Notes: a model not told the origin generated them from the letters alone. A stretch of 64,000 bases of DNA from Actinomadura montaniterrae (GCF_008923365.1 NZ_WBMR01000005.1:1-64000); one strand, 5' to 3'; shown: positions 52,527 through 62,129, counted from the stretch's first letter. Program-made: numbers and translations.

Positions 52527-53117
52527 GTGGAGGAGCGTAGGGCTGAGCGACGGCGGGGCCGCGGGGCTCGTGAGAAGGGCGGTGCGGGGTCCGGCGGGCG
52601 GGAGCCCGGGGATCCCGAGGCCGCGGCCCGGGAGGTGTGCCTGCGGCTGCTGGCGTCCTCACCGCGCACCCGCGCGCAACTCGCGGACGCCCTGCGGCGC
52701 AAGGACATCCCCGACGAGGTGGCGGAGAAGGTCCTCGGCCGGTTCACCGACGTCGGCCTCATCGACGACGAGGCGTTCGCACGGGCGTGGGTGCAGTCCC
52801 GGCATGCCGGACGGGGGCTGGCCCGGCGGGCGCTGGCCGCCGAGCTGCGCCGTCGCGGCGTCGCGGACGAGACCGTCAGCGACGCGGTGGAGGCTCTCGA
52901 ACCCGACCAGGAGGAGCGGACCGCGCGCGCACTGGTCGACCGCAAGCTCCGCGGCACCAGGGGAGTCGACCCCGCCAAGCGCATGCGCCGGCTCGTCGGC
53001 ATGCTCGCCCGCAAGGGCTACCCGCCGGGCCTGTCCTACCGGGTCGTCAAGGAGGCCCTCGCCGACGAGGGCACCGACCCGGACGCCTTCCCCGACGAGC
53101 CGCCGCCGTTCGACTGA
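52527..53117 (+). CDS. recX: RecA regulator RecX
   Basis: RecX binds RecA filaments and blocks strand exchange and coprotease activity. The 196-residue protein has three helical repeats (LRLLASSPRTRAQLADALRR, VLGRFTDVGLIDDEAFARAW, RALVDRKLRGTRG and so on), the RecX layout, after a basic N-terminus. I chose the GTG at 52527 because GGGAGGTGAGG lies just before it; the ATG at 52509 is an option with six more residues. Usually recX overlaps or adjoins recA. Here 605 nt of repeats lie between, so it may need its own promoter. Confidence 0.9.
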   Translation: MEERRAERRRGRGAREKGGAGSGGREPGDPEAAAREVCLRLLASSPRTRAQLADALRRKDIPDEVAEKVLGRFTDVGLIDDEAFARAWVQSRHAGRGLARRALAAELRRRGVADETVSDAVEALEPDQEERTARALVDRKLRGTRGVDPAKRMRRLVGMLARKGYPPGLSYRVVKEALADEGTDPDAFPDEPPPFD

Positions 53118-53555
53118 CCCGGCGTTCCGGTCGGGGCGACACGCCGGGAATGACGGGCAGGCTGACGGCGCGCCGTTCCTTCCCTGACTCCGGCGCCGGA
53201 CGATCGGGCAGGTGGCGCGGGGTGCGGGCGGTCAGGGGAAGCGGTAAGGAAGGACTCACGCGCACGTTCGGTTAGTCCGGAATGCCCGGGGTTTGCTTGC
53301 TCATTACCTCCATGCCGCTTACCGTTACGGCAGTGAGGAGTTACTCCGCGTCTCGCGGATTGCCATACGACCGAGCACGTTCCAGCAGCTGAGAGGCATA
53401 CAGGACACGTTCGTCGACCGGAACCGGCCGGAACTCCCGGGGCGCGCCCGCGGCCCGGCGGTGCCGTGTACCCGGCCGTCCGCCTGGCGCGAGTAAATCC
53501 TCGCTAGTCAGGGCCCCGATCCCGGGCGGGCCCGCGGCGAGGAAGGATCTGCCTC
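53118..53555. other. Noncoding leader region before rny
   Basis: No convincing gene lies here. TTGCTC (53297-53302) and TACCGT (53320-53325), 17 nt apart, form a plausible promoter, which would give rny a leader of about 220 nt. GGAGTTACTCC (53337-53347) is a small palindrome early in that leader. A 67-codon open frame from a TTG at 53293 lacks a ribosome-binding site. AAGGATC about 6-12 nt before 53556 is the rny ribosome-binding site. Confidence 0.45.
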
Positions 53556-55127
53556 ATGGAGAGCGTCCTGCTGGGTGCAGCGCTGCTGGTGACCCTGGTC
53601 GCTCTCGTCATCGTCATACTGTGGCGGCCCGGCGTGCCCGGGAAGGCGGCGGCGGAGATGGCCCGCGCGCAGAGCGAGGCCGACGGGATCCGGAGCCGGG
53701 CCAAGCAGGAGGCCCGGGAGGCGCGCGAGCAGGCCGAGGCGCAGGCGGACCGGATCGCCGCGTCGGCGCGCGCGGACGCCGAGGAGGAGGCCCGGGCCCT
53801 CCGGGAGGACCTGCGGACCGCCAGAGAGGATCTGGAGCGCAGGGAGACCCGGCTCGCGGAGCGGGAGCAGCGCCTGGACGGCGAGATGCGCCGGCTCCAG
53901 GAGTGGGCGGACCGGCTCGCCGAGACCAAGCGGTCCCTGGAGGCGCGCAAGAAGGAGCTCGCCGAGGTCGAGGACGAGCGCCGCAAGGTGCTGGAGCGCG
54001 CGGCCGGCCTGACCGCCGAGCAGGCCAAGGGCGAGCTCGTCGCGGCGATCGAGAACCAGGCCAAGCGGGAGGCCATCCCGATCACCCGGGAGATCGAGAA
54101 CGCGGCGCGGGCGGAGGGCGACAAGCGCGCCCGCAAGATCGTGACGCTGGCGATCCAGCGGGTCGCCAGCGAGCAGACCGCCGAGTCGGTCGTGTCGGTG
54201 CTGCACCTGCCGAGCGACGAGATGAAGGGCCGGATCATCGGGCGCGAGGGCCGCAACATCCGCGCGTTCGAGACCACCACCGGCGTGAACCTCATCATCG
54301 ACGACACGCCGGAGGCGGTGCTGCTGAGCTGCTTCGACCCGGTGCGCAGGGAGGTCGGGCGGCTGACCCTGGAGAAGCTCGTGCTGGACGGGCGGATCCA
54401 CCCGCAGCGGATCGAGGAGGTCTACGACCGCAGCCGCAGCGACGTCGAGCAGCGGTGCGTGCGGGCCGGCGAGGACGCGCTCGTGGAGGTCGGCATCGCC
54501 GACATGCACCCGGAGCTGATCGCGCTGCTCGGCCGGCTGCGGTACCGGACGTCCTACGGGCAGAACGTGCTGAAGCACCTCATCGAGTCCGCGCACATCG
54601 CCGGGATCATGGCGAGCGAGCTGCGGCTGCCGGTGGAGGTCGCCAAGCGGTGCACGCTGCTGCACGACATCGGCAAGGCGCTCACGCACGAGGTGGAGGG
54701 CAGCCACGCGCTCATCGGGGCGGAGATAGCGCGCCGGTACGGCGAGGACGAGGACGTGGTGCACGCGATCGAGGCGCACCACAACGAGGTCGAGGTCCGC
54801 ACGGTCGAGGCGGTGCTCACGCAGGCGGCGGACGCGGTGAGCGGCAGCCGCCCCGGGGCGCGCAGGGAGTCGCTGGAGGCCTACGTCAAGCGGCTGGAGC
54901 GGCTGGAGCAGATCGCCCGGGAGAAGCACGAGGGCGTGGAGAAGGTCTTCGCGATGCAGGCGGGCCGGGAGATCCGGGTGATGGTGAAGCCGGACTCGGT
55001 GGACGACATCCAGGCGCAGGTCATCGCCCGCGACATCGCCAAGCAGGTGGAGGACGAGCTGACCTATCCCGGGCAGATCCGGGTGACCGTGGTGCGCGAG
55101 TCCCGGGCGATCGAGTTCGCGCGCTGA
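53556..55127 (+). CDS. rny: Ribonuclease Y
   Basis: RNase Y is a membrane-anchored endoribonuclease that starts mRNA decay. The 523 residues contain an N-terminal membrane helix (VLLGAALLVTLVALVIVILW), a long charged coiled coil (about 30-200), a KH RNA-binding domain (MKGRIIGREGRNIRAFE, about 225-290) and an HD catalytic domain with TLLHDIGKALTHE and a second His-rich part HAIEAHHNEVE. Mycobacteria rely on RNase E and J and lack RNase Y, so its presence with rnj indicates the longer enzyme set of some actinomycetes. It follows recX by 438 nt. Confidence 0.94.
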   Translation: MESVLLGAALLVTLVALVIVILWRPGVPGKAAAEMARAQSEADGIRSRAKQEAREAREQAEAQADRIAASARADAEEEARALREDLRTAREDLERRETRLAEREQRLDGEMRRLQEWADRLAETKRSLEARKKELAEVEDERRKVLERAAGLTAEQAKGELVAAIENQAKREAIPITREIENAARAEGDKRARKIVTLAIQRVASEQTAESVVSVLHLPSDEMKGRIIGREGRNIRAFETTTGVNLIIDDTPEAVLLSCFDPVRREVGRLTLEKLVLDGRIHPQRIEEVYDRSRSDVEQRCVRAGEDALVEVGIADMHPELIALLGRLRYRTSYGQNVLKHLIESAHIAGIMASELRLPVEVAKRCTLLHDIGKALTHEVEGSHALIGAEIARRYGEDEDVVHAIEAHHNEVEVRTVEAVLTQAADAVSGSRPGARRESLEAYVKRLERLEQIAREKHEGVEKVFAMQAGREIRVMVKPDSVDDIQAQVIARDIAKQVEDELTYPGQIRVTVVRESRAIEFAR

Positions 55128-55180
55128 CGGGTGTGATCGTTCTCGTTGTGCGGGGGCGTGGAGATCGGTAGTTTTGCGCG

Positions 55181-56119
55181 ATGCGCAATCGGTGGATGCG
55201 GTGGACGGCCGCGGGCGGGGCCTGCGCCGGCATCGTCGCGGCGGGGGCCGCGACGGTTTGGTACACGGAGGGCGACGCCCAGGGCCGCACGGTGGCCGAC
55301 ACGTCCGCGAGCATGCGGATCAGCGCGGCCGACGCCGGCGACGCGTCCCGCTACTGGACGGCGAAGCGGATGGCCGCGGCGACGCCCATCGACCGGCCGG
55401 GCGGCGCGGCGTCCGGGCGGACGCTGACCGCGCAGTCGATCGCGCAGTCCAAGGCGTTCGGCGGCGTGCCGACGATCGGCGCGCTGTTCTTCAACAACGG
55501 CCAGGGCGACCACTTCTGCACGGCGAGCGTCGTGCAGAGCTCGTCGCAGCGGCTGCTGATCACGGCCGCGCACTGCATCCACGGCGGCAAGGGCAAGCAG
55601 TACGCGACGAAGGTGGCGTTCGTCCCGAAGTACGACCAGGGGAAGCGCCCCTACGGCACGTGGACGGCCAAGATGCTGCTGGTCGACCAGCGCTGGATCA
55701 CCAGCACCGACCCCGACCTGGACTTCGGGTTCATCGCGCTGAACGACCGGAGCGGCAAGACCATCCAGAAGGCGGTCGGCTACAACCGGCTCGCGATCAA
55801 CCAGGGCGTCGGCAAGACGGTGAACGTGGCCGGCTACCCGAAGATCGCCTTCGACCCGCGCGACCGGCCCATCTACTGCCGGACGACGACGGCGCGGCAG
55901 TCCACGTACCAGATCCGGATGGACTGCACCGGCTTCTACGGCGGCACGAGCGGCAGCCCGTGGCTGCTGAACTACAGCTACACGACGCAGAAGGGCGACA
56001 TCAACGGCGTGATCGGCGGCTTCCACGGCGGCGGCTGGACGGCGGACCGGTCGTTCTCGGCGTACTTCGACAAGGACGTCTACAACCTGCGCGCCGCCGC
56101 CGACAAGCGCGCCGCCTGA
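55181..56119 (+). CDS. Secreted trypsin-like serine peptidase
   Basis: The 312-residue protein has a signal peptide (RWTAAGGACAGIVAAGAATV). The catalytic triad is visible: His in LLITAAHCIHGG (about residue 130), Asp in DPDLDFGFIAL (about 185), and Ser in GGTSGSPWLL (about 262). It is a chymotrypsin-fold enzyme of the actinomycete extracellular type; a propeptide of about 60 residues may precede the mature start. The Asp of the S1 pocket cannot be assigned, so its cleavage preference is open. It lies between rny and the convergent S9 peptidase. Confidence 0.88.
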   Translation: MRNRWMRWTAAGGACAGIVAAGAATVWYTEGDAQGRTVADTSASMRISAADAGDASRYWTAKRMAAATPIDRPGGAASGRTLTAQSIAQSKAFGGVPTIGALFFNNGQGDHFCTASVVQSSSQRLLITAAHCIHGGKGKQYATKVAFVPKYDQGKRPYGTWTAKMLLVDQRWITSTDPDLDFGFIALNDRSGKTIQKAVGYNRLAINQGVGKTVNVAGYPKIAFDPRDRPIYCRTTTARQSTYQIRMDCTGFYGGTSGSPWLLNYSYTTQKGDINGVIGGFHGGGWTADRSFSAYFDKDVYNLRAAADKRAA

Positions 56120-56282
56120 CCCGCACCCGCCTGACCCGCACCCCGCCCGGCTCGCACTCGCTTGGCCTGCGCCCGCACGGCCCGGGCCCGCTGGGCCCGG
56201 CCTGCGCCCGTCCGGCCCGGTGTTCCGGAGCGCCTGTGCCGTCCGCCGAGGCCCGGAGGCCGCCGGCGGACGGGACGGGGGC

Positions 56283-58274
56283 TCAGGCCACCGTCAGGTC
56301 GATGGGAGCGACGCCCCGCGGCTCGAACCCGAGGGTCTGGCCGTAGAACGCCAGCTCGGCCTCCAGGCACCGGATGACGGTGTCGGCGCGGCGGAAGCCG
56401 TGCGACTCGCCCTCGAACGTCAGGTAGGCGTACGGCATCTTCTTGGCGGCCAGCGCGACCGCGAACCGCTCGGACTGGTCCGGCGGCACCACGGGGTCGT
56501 TGAGGCCCTGTAGGAGCAGCACGGGGCACGCCGTCCGGTCGGCCCGGTTGAGCGGCGAGCGCTCCTCGTAGGCCCGCTCGAAGCCGGGCAGCGGGCCGAT
56601 CAGCCCGAACAGGTAGTGCGACTCGAAGTCGTGCGTGGCCGCGGCGAAGCTCTGCAGGTCGCTGATCCCGAAGTAGGACGTGGCGGCCTTGAACAGGCCG
56701 GTCTGGGTGGCGGCGGCGAGCGTCGTCCAGCCGCCCGCGGAGCCGCCGCGGATGGCGAGCCGCGCCGGGTCCGCTATGCCGCCGTCGACGAGCGCCTGGG
56801 CGGCGGCCATGGCGTCCTCTACGTCCACCACGCCCCACTGGCGGCGCAGCCGCTCGCGGTAGGCGCGCCCGTACCCGGTGGACCCGCCGTAGTTGACGTC
56901 GATGACGCCGATACCGCGGCTGGTGAAGTAGCACCGCTCCAGGTCGAGGTCCTTGGAGACGCGGCCGGTCGGGCCGCCGTGCACGAACACCACGTAGGGC
57001 GGCAGCTCCCCTTCCGGTGCGGCGGCCTCCGGGTTGGTCGGCGGGAACACGTACGCGTGGACGGGCCGCCCGAACGGGCCTTCGAGGCGCTCGGTGCGCG
57101 GCTTCGACAGGTACGCCACGTCGGGCAGTTCGGCGAGCTCGCGGCGGAGCCCCTCGACGCGGCCCGTGGTGGTGTCGACGCGGACCACCGACGTCGGCAG
57201 GTCCGGGCCGCCCGCGATGCCGACGATCGTGGTCCCGTCGGCGGACAGCTGCGGGTGCCAGTCCTCGTAGGGCACTTCCAGGTCGACGAGGTCGAGCGTC
57301 TCGGGGTCGTAGATGCCGAGCCGCATGTCGCCCTCGCCGTGCAGGACGGCGAGGCGCCCGTCCTCCAGCAGCGCGTACGGCATGCCGCCGAGCTGCCAGA
57401 GCGCCCCGGTGAACTCCTCCTCGGCCGGGTACAGCGCCTGCGGGGACTCGCCGTGCAGGCCGACCTGGTAGATGTTCCACCAGCCGGGCCAGTCGGAGAT
57501 GACGTAGAGGGACTCGTCGTCGCGCCACAGCGGCGCGACGGCGGACTCGGTGAGGCCGCCCTTGACGGTGCGGGGCGCGACCGTCGTGCCGTCCTCGATG
57601 GCCGCCACGCGCAGCTCCGTGCCGTCCCACGGCATGCGGGGGTGGTTCCACTGCACCCAGGCGAGGTGCCCGCCGCTCGGGGACGGCGCCGGCGAGGCGT
57701 AGAAGTGCGCACCGGTCACGAGCTCGCGGATGGCCCCGGCGTCGTCGGCGGCGCTGCCGTCCAGGGGGACGGCGACGATCGCGCGGCGGATCCCGGCGGC
57801 GGTGTCCCCGCCCTCGGGCGGCTCGGCGATGTGCCCCTCGCACACGCACCAGATCTCAGTGCCGTCTGGGGACAGCACGTAGTCGGCGTAGCGCAGCCCC
57901 GCCTGGACGGCCGGTTCCGGGGTGAGCGGGTACGGCTTGGGGTCGCCCTCGTCCAGCCTGTGGAGGCGCTGGTCCTCGTAGTTGGAGAACACCAGGGACA
58001 CGCCGTCAGCGGTGCGGACCGGCAGGTACGACCGCCCGCCGTACTCGTGCACGCGCGTACGGGCGTCCCAGGGAGCCTGGAGGACCTCGGTACGGTGACC
58101 GCCCTTCAGATGGATGACCGTCGTACGCCCGCCCTCCTCGGGACGGGTCTCCTGCCACCACACGTCATCACCCGCGACGGTGGGGAAACTGAGGCGCAGC
58201 CGGGCGCGGGCCACATCGGCCGCGGAGATGGGGGAAGGCCAGGAGCCGTAGGGGAGGGTCGCACGAGCGGTCAT
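56283..58274 (-). CDS. S9-family (prolyl oligopeptidase-type) peptidase
   Basis: The 663-residue cytoplasmic enzyme has a beta-propeller front (about residues 50-400), with repeated strands such as HEYGGRSYLPVRTADG and LAWVQWNHPRMPWDG. The alpha/beta hydrolase end has PYVVFVHGGPTGR and the nucleophile elbow IRGGSAGGWTT (Ser about residue 505). The acid Asp is in LLQGLNDPVVPPDQ, and the His in EGESHGFRR (about 630). Such enzymes cleave short peptides after hydrophobic or Pro residues. It is the only gene of its strand before the glutamate operon. Confidence 0.92.
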   Translation of the reverse strand: MTARATLPYGSWPSPISAADVARARLRLSFPTVAGDDVWWQETRPEEGGRTTVIHLKGGHRTEVLQAPWDARTRVHEYGGRSYLPVRTADGVSLVFSNYEDQRLHRLDEGDPKPYPLTPEPAVQAGLRYADYVLSPDGTEIWCVCEGHIAEPPEGGDTAAGIRRAIVAVPLDGSAADDAGAIRELVTGAHFYASPAPSPSGGHLAWVQWNHPRMPWDGTELRVAAIEDGTTVAPRTVKGGLTESAVAPLWRDDESLYVISDWPGWWNIYQVGLHGESPQALYPAEEEFTGALWQLGGMPYALLEDGRLAVLHGEGDMRLGIYDPETLDLVDLEVPYEDWHPQLSADGTTIVGIAGGPDLPTSVVRVDTTTGRVEGLRRELAELPDVAYLSKPRTERLEGPFGRPVHAYVFPPTNPEAAAPEGELPPYVVFVHGGPTGRVSKDLDLERCYFTSRGIGVIDVNYGGSTGYGRAYRERLRRQWGVVDVEDAMAAAQALVDGGIADPARLAIRGGSAGGWTTLAAATQTGLFKAATSYFGISDLQSFAAATHDFESHYLFGLIGPLPGFERAYEERSPLNRADRTACPVLLLQGLNDPVVPPDQSERFAVALAAKKMPYAYLTFEGESHGFRRADTVIRCLEAELAFYGQTLGFEPRGVAPIDLTVA

Positions 58275-58404
58275 ACCAGGAATCGTCCCGCATACGGGGA
58301 TCGGTTGGGGCCATGACGGGCGCTTTGACTTCGGAAAGATATGTGCCGGTCACGGGTGATCGCCGACCCTCCGCCGCGCGCGCGGCGGCCGCCGGGAAAG
58401 CGGA

Positions 58405-58431
58405 GGGCGCCACCGGTGACCGGTGGCGCCC
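58405..58431 (-). terminator. Terminator of the glutamate operon
   Basis: GGGCGCCACCGGT (58405-58417) pairs with ACCGGTGGCGCCC (58419-58431) as a near-perfect palindrome, 22 nt past the gluD stop codon in the leftward direction. CTTTCCC follows. Confidence 0.8.
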
Positions 58432-58452
58432 CGCGCCCTGCTGCGGCGCTGG

Positions 58453-59463
58453 TCAGATCGAGGCGGACCCCGTCCCGCCCGCCGTCCGGTCCTTGACCGA
58501 CATCCCGGGCGCCGGCGGCGTGCCGACCCCGGTGCCGAGCGTCGTCCCGCCGGTCTTGCGGTTGCGGCGGCCGCGGCCCTCGAGCCACGTCGCGAACCGG
58601 CTCACCGCCATGTTGATCGCGATGTAGATGATCGCGATGACGATCCCGGCCTGGATCTTGTTGTTGTGGTAGTTCGCCGGGATCAGGTTGAAGCCCGCGT
58701 TGAGCAGCTCGCCGTAGGCGATGATGAACCCGAGCGCGGTGTCCTTGAGCAGGACGACGAGCTGGCTCACGATCGCCGGCATCATCACCCGGATGGCCTG
58801 CGGCAGCAGCACCAGCCGCATGACGCCGTTCTTGCGCAGGCCGATGGAGTAGGCGGCCTCCGCCTGCCCCTTCGGGATGGACAGCACGCCCGCACGCACG
58901 ACCTCCGCCAGCACCGAGCCGTTGTACAGCACCAGGCCGAACACGACCGCGGCGAACGCCGGCACGATGATCGTCCCGGCGTTGATCTCCACGCCGAACA
59001 GCGAGAAGAAGTCGTCCACCAGCACCCGCTGCAGGGTGCCGAACTGCGAGTCGGCGATCGACGGGCTGATCTTGTTCGGCACGAAGAACATCAGGAAGAT
59101 CAGGATCAGCAGCGGGATCGCCCGGAAGAACTCGACCACCGCGCCCGCCGGGATCCGGATCCACCGGTGGTCCGACAGCCGGCCGAGGCCGAACACGATC
59201 CCGAACAGCATCGCCAGCACGGCGGCGACCGCGGCGGCCTTCAGCGTGTTGCCGAGGCCGGGAAGGATCAGCTCTTTCCAGACCGTCCACTTCACGAACG
59301 GGCTCCACAGCTCGCCCGCGAACTGGCCCTTGTCGTTGAAGCGCCAGACCAGGGCCGCGAAGATCGCCAGGAGGACGACCGCCGACACGACGGTCATCAC
59401 CCGGTTGCGCGCCTGCGCCCGCGGGCCGGGGGCGTCGAAGAGGACCGTCGCTTCCTTGCTCAC
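58453..59463 (-). CDS. gluD: Glutamate ABC transporter permease GluD
   Basis: A 336-residue permease of the His/Glu/Gln/Arg/opine class. It has an N-terminal cytoplasmic stretch with one early helix and then the permease core: GLGNTLKAAAVAAVLAMLFG begins it, and the EAA-type loop reads IPKGQAEAAYSIGLRKNGVM (about residues 200-220). FRAIPLLILIFLMFF is typical. The C-terminal 45 residues are a cytoplasmic, Gly/Pro/Thr-rich tail. The GTG overlaps the gluC stop codon (GTGA). Its partner permease is gluC. Confidence 0.92.
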   Translation of the reverse strand: MSKEATVLFDAPGPRAQARNRVMTVVSAVVLLAIFAALVWRFNDKGQFAGELWSPFVKWTVWKELILPGLGNTLKAAAVAAVLAMLFGIVFGLGRLSDHRWIRIPAGAVVEFFRAIPLLILIFLMFFVPNKISPSIADSQFGTLQRVLVDDFFSLFGVEINAGTIIVPAFAAVVFGLVLYNGSVLAEVVRAGVLSIPKGQAEAAYSIGLRKNGVMRLVLLPQAIRVMMPAIVSQLVVLLKDTALGFIIAYGELLNAGFNLIPANYHNNKIQAGIVIAIIYIAINMAVSRFATWLEGRGRRNRKTGGTTLGTGVGTPPAPGMSVKDRTAGGTGSASI

Positions 59464-60143
59464 CGCGCCACCGCCATCCGCTTGGCCAGCCAGCCGAAGA
59501 AGAACCCGGTCGGCAGGATGAGGATCATGAAGCCCACGGCCACCCCGATGAACAGCGGGATCGCGCCGCCGGTGAAGGTCGGCGCGTCCAGCAGCGTCTT
59601 GCTCACCAGCGCCACCTCGGCGTAGCTGGCCGCCGCCGCGACCGTCGTGTTCTTGATCATCGCGATGAGGATGCTGCCCATCGGCGCGATCACCGAGCGG
59701 AACGCCTGCGGCAGGATGATCATCCGCAGCGACTGGGTGAAGGTCAGCCCGATCGACCGCGCCGCCTCGGCCTGGCCGAGCGGCACCGTGTTGATGCCCG
59801 AGCGCAGCGTCTCGCAGACGAACGCGCCGGTGTAGCCCGACAGGCCCAGGACCGCCCACCAGTAGTACGTCGTCGAGGAGTTCGACGAGAACGTCAGGTG
59901 CAGCGTGTCGTTGAGCCCCTGGGCGCACAGCAGCAGCACCAGGGTCAGCGGCGTGTTGCGCACGATGTTGACGTAGCCCGTGCCGAAGGACCGCAGCACC
60001 GGCACCGGGGAGACCCGGAAGCTCGCGAGGAGCGTGCCGATGATCAGCGACAGCACCGCCGACGCCGCGGCCAGGCGGATCGTCGCCCAGAACCCCTGGA
60101 GGATCTCGTCGAAGTGGTCGAAGAAGGCGCTGAAGTCAAACAT
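59460..60143 (-). CDS. gluC: Glutamate ABC transporter permease GluC
   Basis: A 227-residue permease, shorter than GluD. It starts FDFSAFFDHFDEILQGFWAT and has five membrane helices. The docking loop reads VPLGQAEAARSIGLTFTQSL (about residues 123-142). IVRNTPLTLVLLLC holds the HEH-class signature. It follows gluB after 106 nt, which contain a perfect 18-bp stem-loop. The pair GluC and GluD forms the channel with two GluA subunits. Confidence 0.92.
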   Translation of the reverse strand: MFDFSAFFDHFDEILQGFWATIRLAAASAVLSLIIGTLLASFRVSPVPVLRSFGTGYVNIVRNTPLTLVLLLCAQGLNDTLHLTFSSNSSTTYYWWAVLGLSGYTGAFVCETLRSGINTVPLGQAEAARSIGLTFTQSLRMIILPQAFRSVIAPMGSILIAMIKNTTVAAAASYAEVALVSKTLLDAPTFTGGAIPLFIGVAVGFMILILPTGFFFGWLAKRMAVAR

Positions 60144-60183
60144 TGCTTAGCTGTTCCATAGCGTTCCAGCCGGTCGAGTCCAC

Positions 60184-60226
60184 GCCGGTGCCTCCCCGGG
60201 GAGCGCGTCCCCGGGGAGGCACCGGC
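60184..60226 (-). terminator. Intra-operon stem-loop between gluB and gluC
   Basis: GCCGGTGCCTCCCCGGGG (60184-60201) pairs without a mismatch with CCCCGGGGAGGCACCGGC (60209-60226) around a 7-nt loop. It starts 24 nt past the gluB stop codon. It may stop most transcription after gluB or stabilise the gluAB message. Confidence 0.85.
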
Positions 60227-60249
60227 CGAGGGGGAGCCTCAGCCTGGGA

Positions 60250-61119
60250 TCAGGCGCAGCCTTCCATCTGCGGGACGGTCGTGTTGAGCTTCAGGCCCGT
60301 GCCCGTGAAGTTCTTCTCCAGGTAGGTCTTGGCGCTGCCGTCCTGGTACATCTTCTGGATGGCGGCGTTGACCGCCTCGCAGGTCTCCTTGTCGCCCTTC
60401 TTGATGCCGACGCCGTACTTCTCGTCGGTGAAGGGGTCGTTGATGACCTTGAACTGGCCGGGCTGCTGCGCGGCGAAGCCGGCGAGGATCAGGTCGTCGG
60501 TGCTGACCGCGTCCAGCGCGCCCGACTTCAGCTTGCTGACGCAGTCGGAGTAGCTGTTCGCGTCGACCAGCGTGACGCCCTTGATGTTGAGCTTGCCGTC
60601 CGGCGGCGGCTCGGTGACGCGGCGGAAGGAGTTCGACCCGGCCGCGCGGCACAGCTTCTTGCCCTTGAGGTCCTGGGCCTTCTTGATGGAGGTGTTCTTG
60701 GCCTGGACCATCGTGTCCTGGTGCGCGACGTAGTAGGGGCCGCCGAAGGTGACCTGCTGCTTGCGCGCGTCGGTGATGGAGTAGGTCGCCACCACCAGGT
60801 CGACCTGGCCGCCGCCGAGGAACGACTCGCGGTTGGCGGAGGTCGTCTCCTTGAAGGTGATGCCGCTCTCGGGGACGCCGAGCTGCTTGGCGATGTACCG
60901 GGCGACGTCGACGTCGAAGCCGGCGAACGTGCCGTCCGGCTTCTTCAGCCCGAGGGCGGGCTGGTCGAACTTGATGCCGATCGTCAGCTTCTTGTCTTCC
61001 TTGGCCTTCTGGACGACCGTCTTCGCCTCGGTCTTCTCCTTGTCGCTGCCGCAGGCCGACACGGCCAGCGACAGGGCCAGGCCCGCGCCGATCAGAGCGC
61101 CGAAACGCTTGAATCGCAT
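60250..61119 (-). CDS. gluB: Glutamate-binding lipoprotein GluB
   Basis: A 289-residue amino-acid-binding protein. The lipobox LAVSACG (Cys about residue 23) ends the signal peptide. The mature text KLTIGIKFDQPALGLKKPDG and TFAGFDVDVARYIAKQLGV is the opening of the binding-protein family 3, and YSITDARKQQVTFGGPYY is the typical strand. The Gly/Arg residues that bind the amino-acid carboxyl are in the following part. Glutamate is assigned from gene order and similarity to actinobacterial GluB. Confidence 0.93.
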   Translation of the reverse strand: MRFKRFGALIGAGLALSLAVSACGSDKEKTEAKTVVQKAKEDKKLTIGIKFDQPALGLKKPDGTFAGFDVDVARYIAKQLGVPESGITFKETTSANRESFLGGGQVDLVVATYSITDARKQQVTFGGPYYVAHQDTMVQAKNTSIKKAQDLKGKKLCRAAGSNSFRRVTEPPPDGKLNIKGVTLVDANSYSDCVSKLKSGALDAVSTDDLILAGFAAQQPGQFKVINDPFTDEKYGVGIKKGDKETCEAVNAAIQKMYQDGSAKTYLEKNFTGTGLKLNTTVPQMEGCA

Positions 61120-61158
61120 TACTCGTCACACCTCTGCTTCTCTGAGGAGCCCCGCGGC

Positions 61159-61977
61159 TCAGTGCGTGAGGATCTTGGAAAGGAAGTCCTTCGCGCGGTC
61201 CGTGCGCGCGTTGGTGAAGAACTCGTCGGGCGTGTTCTCCTCGACGATCTGGCCGTCGGCCATGAACACGACCTTCTGCGCGGCCCGGCGGGCGAAGCCC
61301 ATCTCGTGGGTCACCACGATCATCGTCATGCCCTCCCTGGCCAGGCCGGTCATGACGTCGAGGACCTCGTTGACCATCTCGGGGTCGAGCGCCGAGGTGG
61401 GCTCGTCGAAGAGCATCACCTTCGGCTTCATGGCGAGGGAGCGGGCGATCGCGGCGCGCTGCTGCTGCCCGCCGGAGAGCTGGGCGGGGTACTTGGCCGC
61501 CTGGTTCGCGATGCCGACGCGCTCGAGGAGCTCCATCGCGTGCTTCTCCGACTCCTGCTTGCCCTGCTTGCGGACCTTCACCGGCCCCAGCGTGACGTTC
61601 TCGAGGATCGTCTTGTGGGCGAACAGGTTGAACGACTGGAACACCATGCCGACGTCCGCGCGGAGCCGTGCCAGCTCCTTGCCCTCCTTGGGCAGCTCCT
61701 TGCCGTCGACCAGGATCCGGCCTCCGTCGATGGGCTCCAGCCGGTTGATCGACCGGCACAGGGTCGACTTGCCGCCGCCCGACGGGCCGATGACGACGAC
61801 GACCTCGCCGCGGTCCACGGTGAGGTTGATGTCCTTGAGCACGTGCAGCTCGCCGAAGTGCTTGTGGACGTGCTCGACCACGACGAGCGGTCCCGTGCCG
61901 GTTGCGGCGGCCTGCGTGATGGCGTCCTCCGGCCCTTGCCCCTTGGTCAGGTCGGGCCCGCCTTCGCTGTCCGTCAT
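61159..61977 (-). CDS. gluA: Glutamate ABC transporter ATPase GluA
   Basis: The 272-residue ATPase has an N-terminal extension of about 30 residues. Walker A is [12 protein letters not shown] (about residues 65-76), the Q-loop is [10 protein letters not shown], the signature is LSGGQQQR, Walker B is [14 protein letters not shown], and the switch His is in VVTHEMGF. It is first in the leftward operon gluA-gluB-gluC-gluD, the same order as in Corynebacterium and Streptomyces. The start ATG at 61977 is placed by the length of the family; upstream in-frame residues are not family-like. Confidence 0.94.
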   Translation of the reverse strand: MTDSEGGPDLTKGQGPEDAITQAAATGTGPLVVVEHVHKHFGELHVLKDINLTVDRGEVVVVIGPSGGGKSTLCRSINRLEPIDGGRILVDGKELPKEGKELARLRADVGMVFQSFNLFAHKTILENVTLGPVKVRKQGKQESEKHAMELLERVGIANQAAKYPAQLSGGQQQRAAIARSLAMKPKVMLFDEPTSALDPEMVNEVLDVMTGLAREGMTMIVVTHEMGFARRAAQKVVFMADGQIVEENTPDEFFTNARTDRAKDFLSKILTH

Positions 61978-62129
61978 GCGGTCGGACTCTACGTCATGCG
62001 GTTGTACGCGTTGGTCCCGTCGCGGTACCGATCCGATCACGACTGCGCAGTTCGGCGGGTGGATCGGGCACCGCAGCGTGATCATCCGTGCCCGGCGCGC
62101 ACCCTCCGGCGCGTACGCTTGGGACCGTC

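Noticed and set aside
53293..53496. 67-codon frame starting with TTG before rny
   Set aside because: No ribosome-binding site, no recognisable domain, and it begins inside the best promoter candidate.
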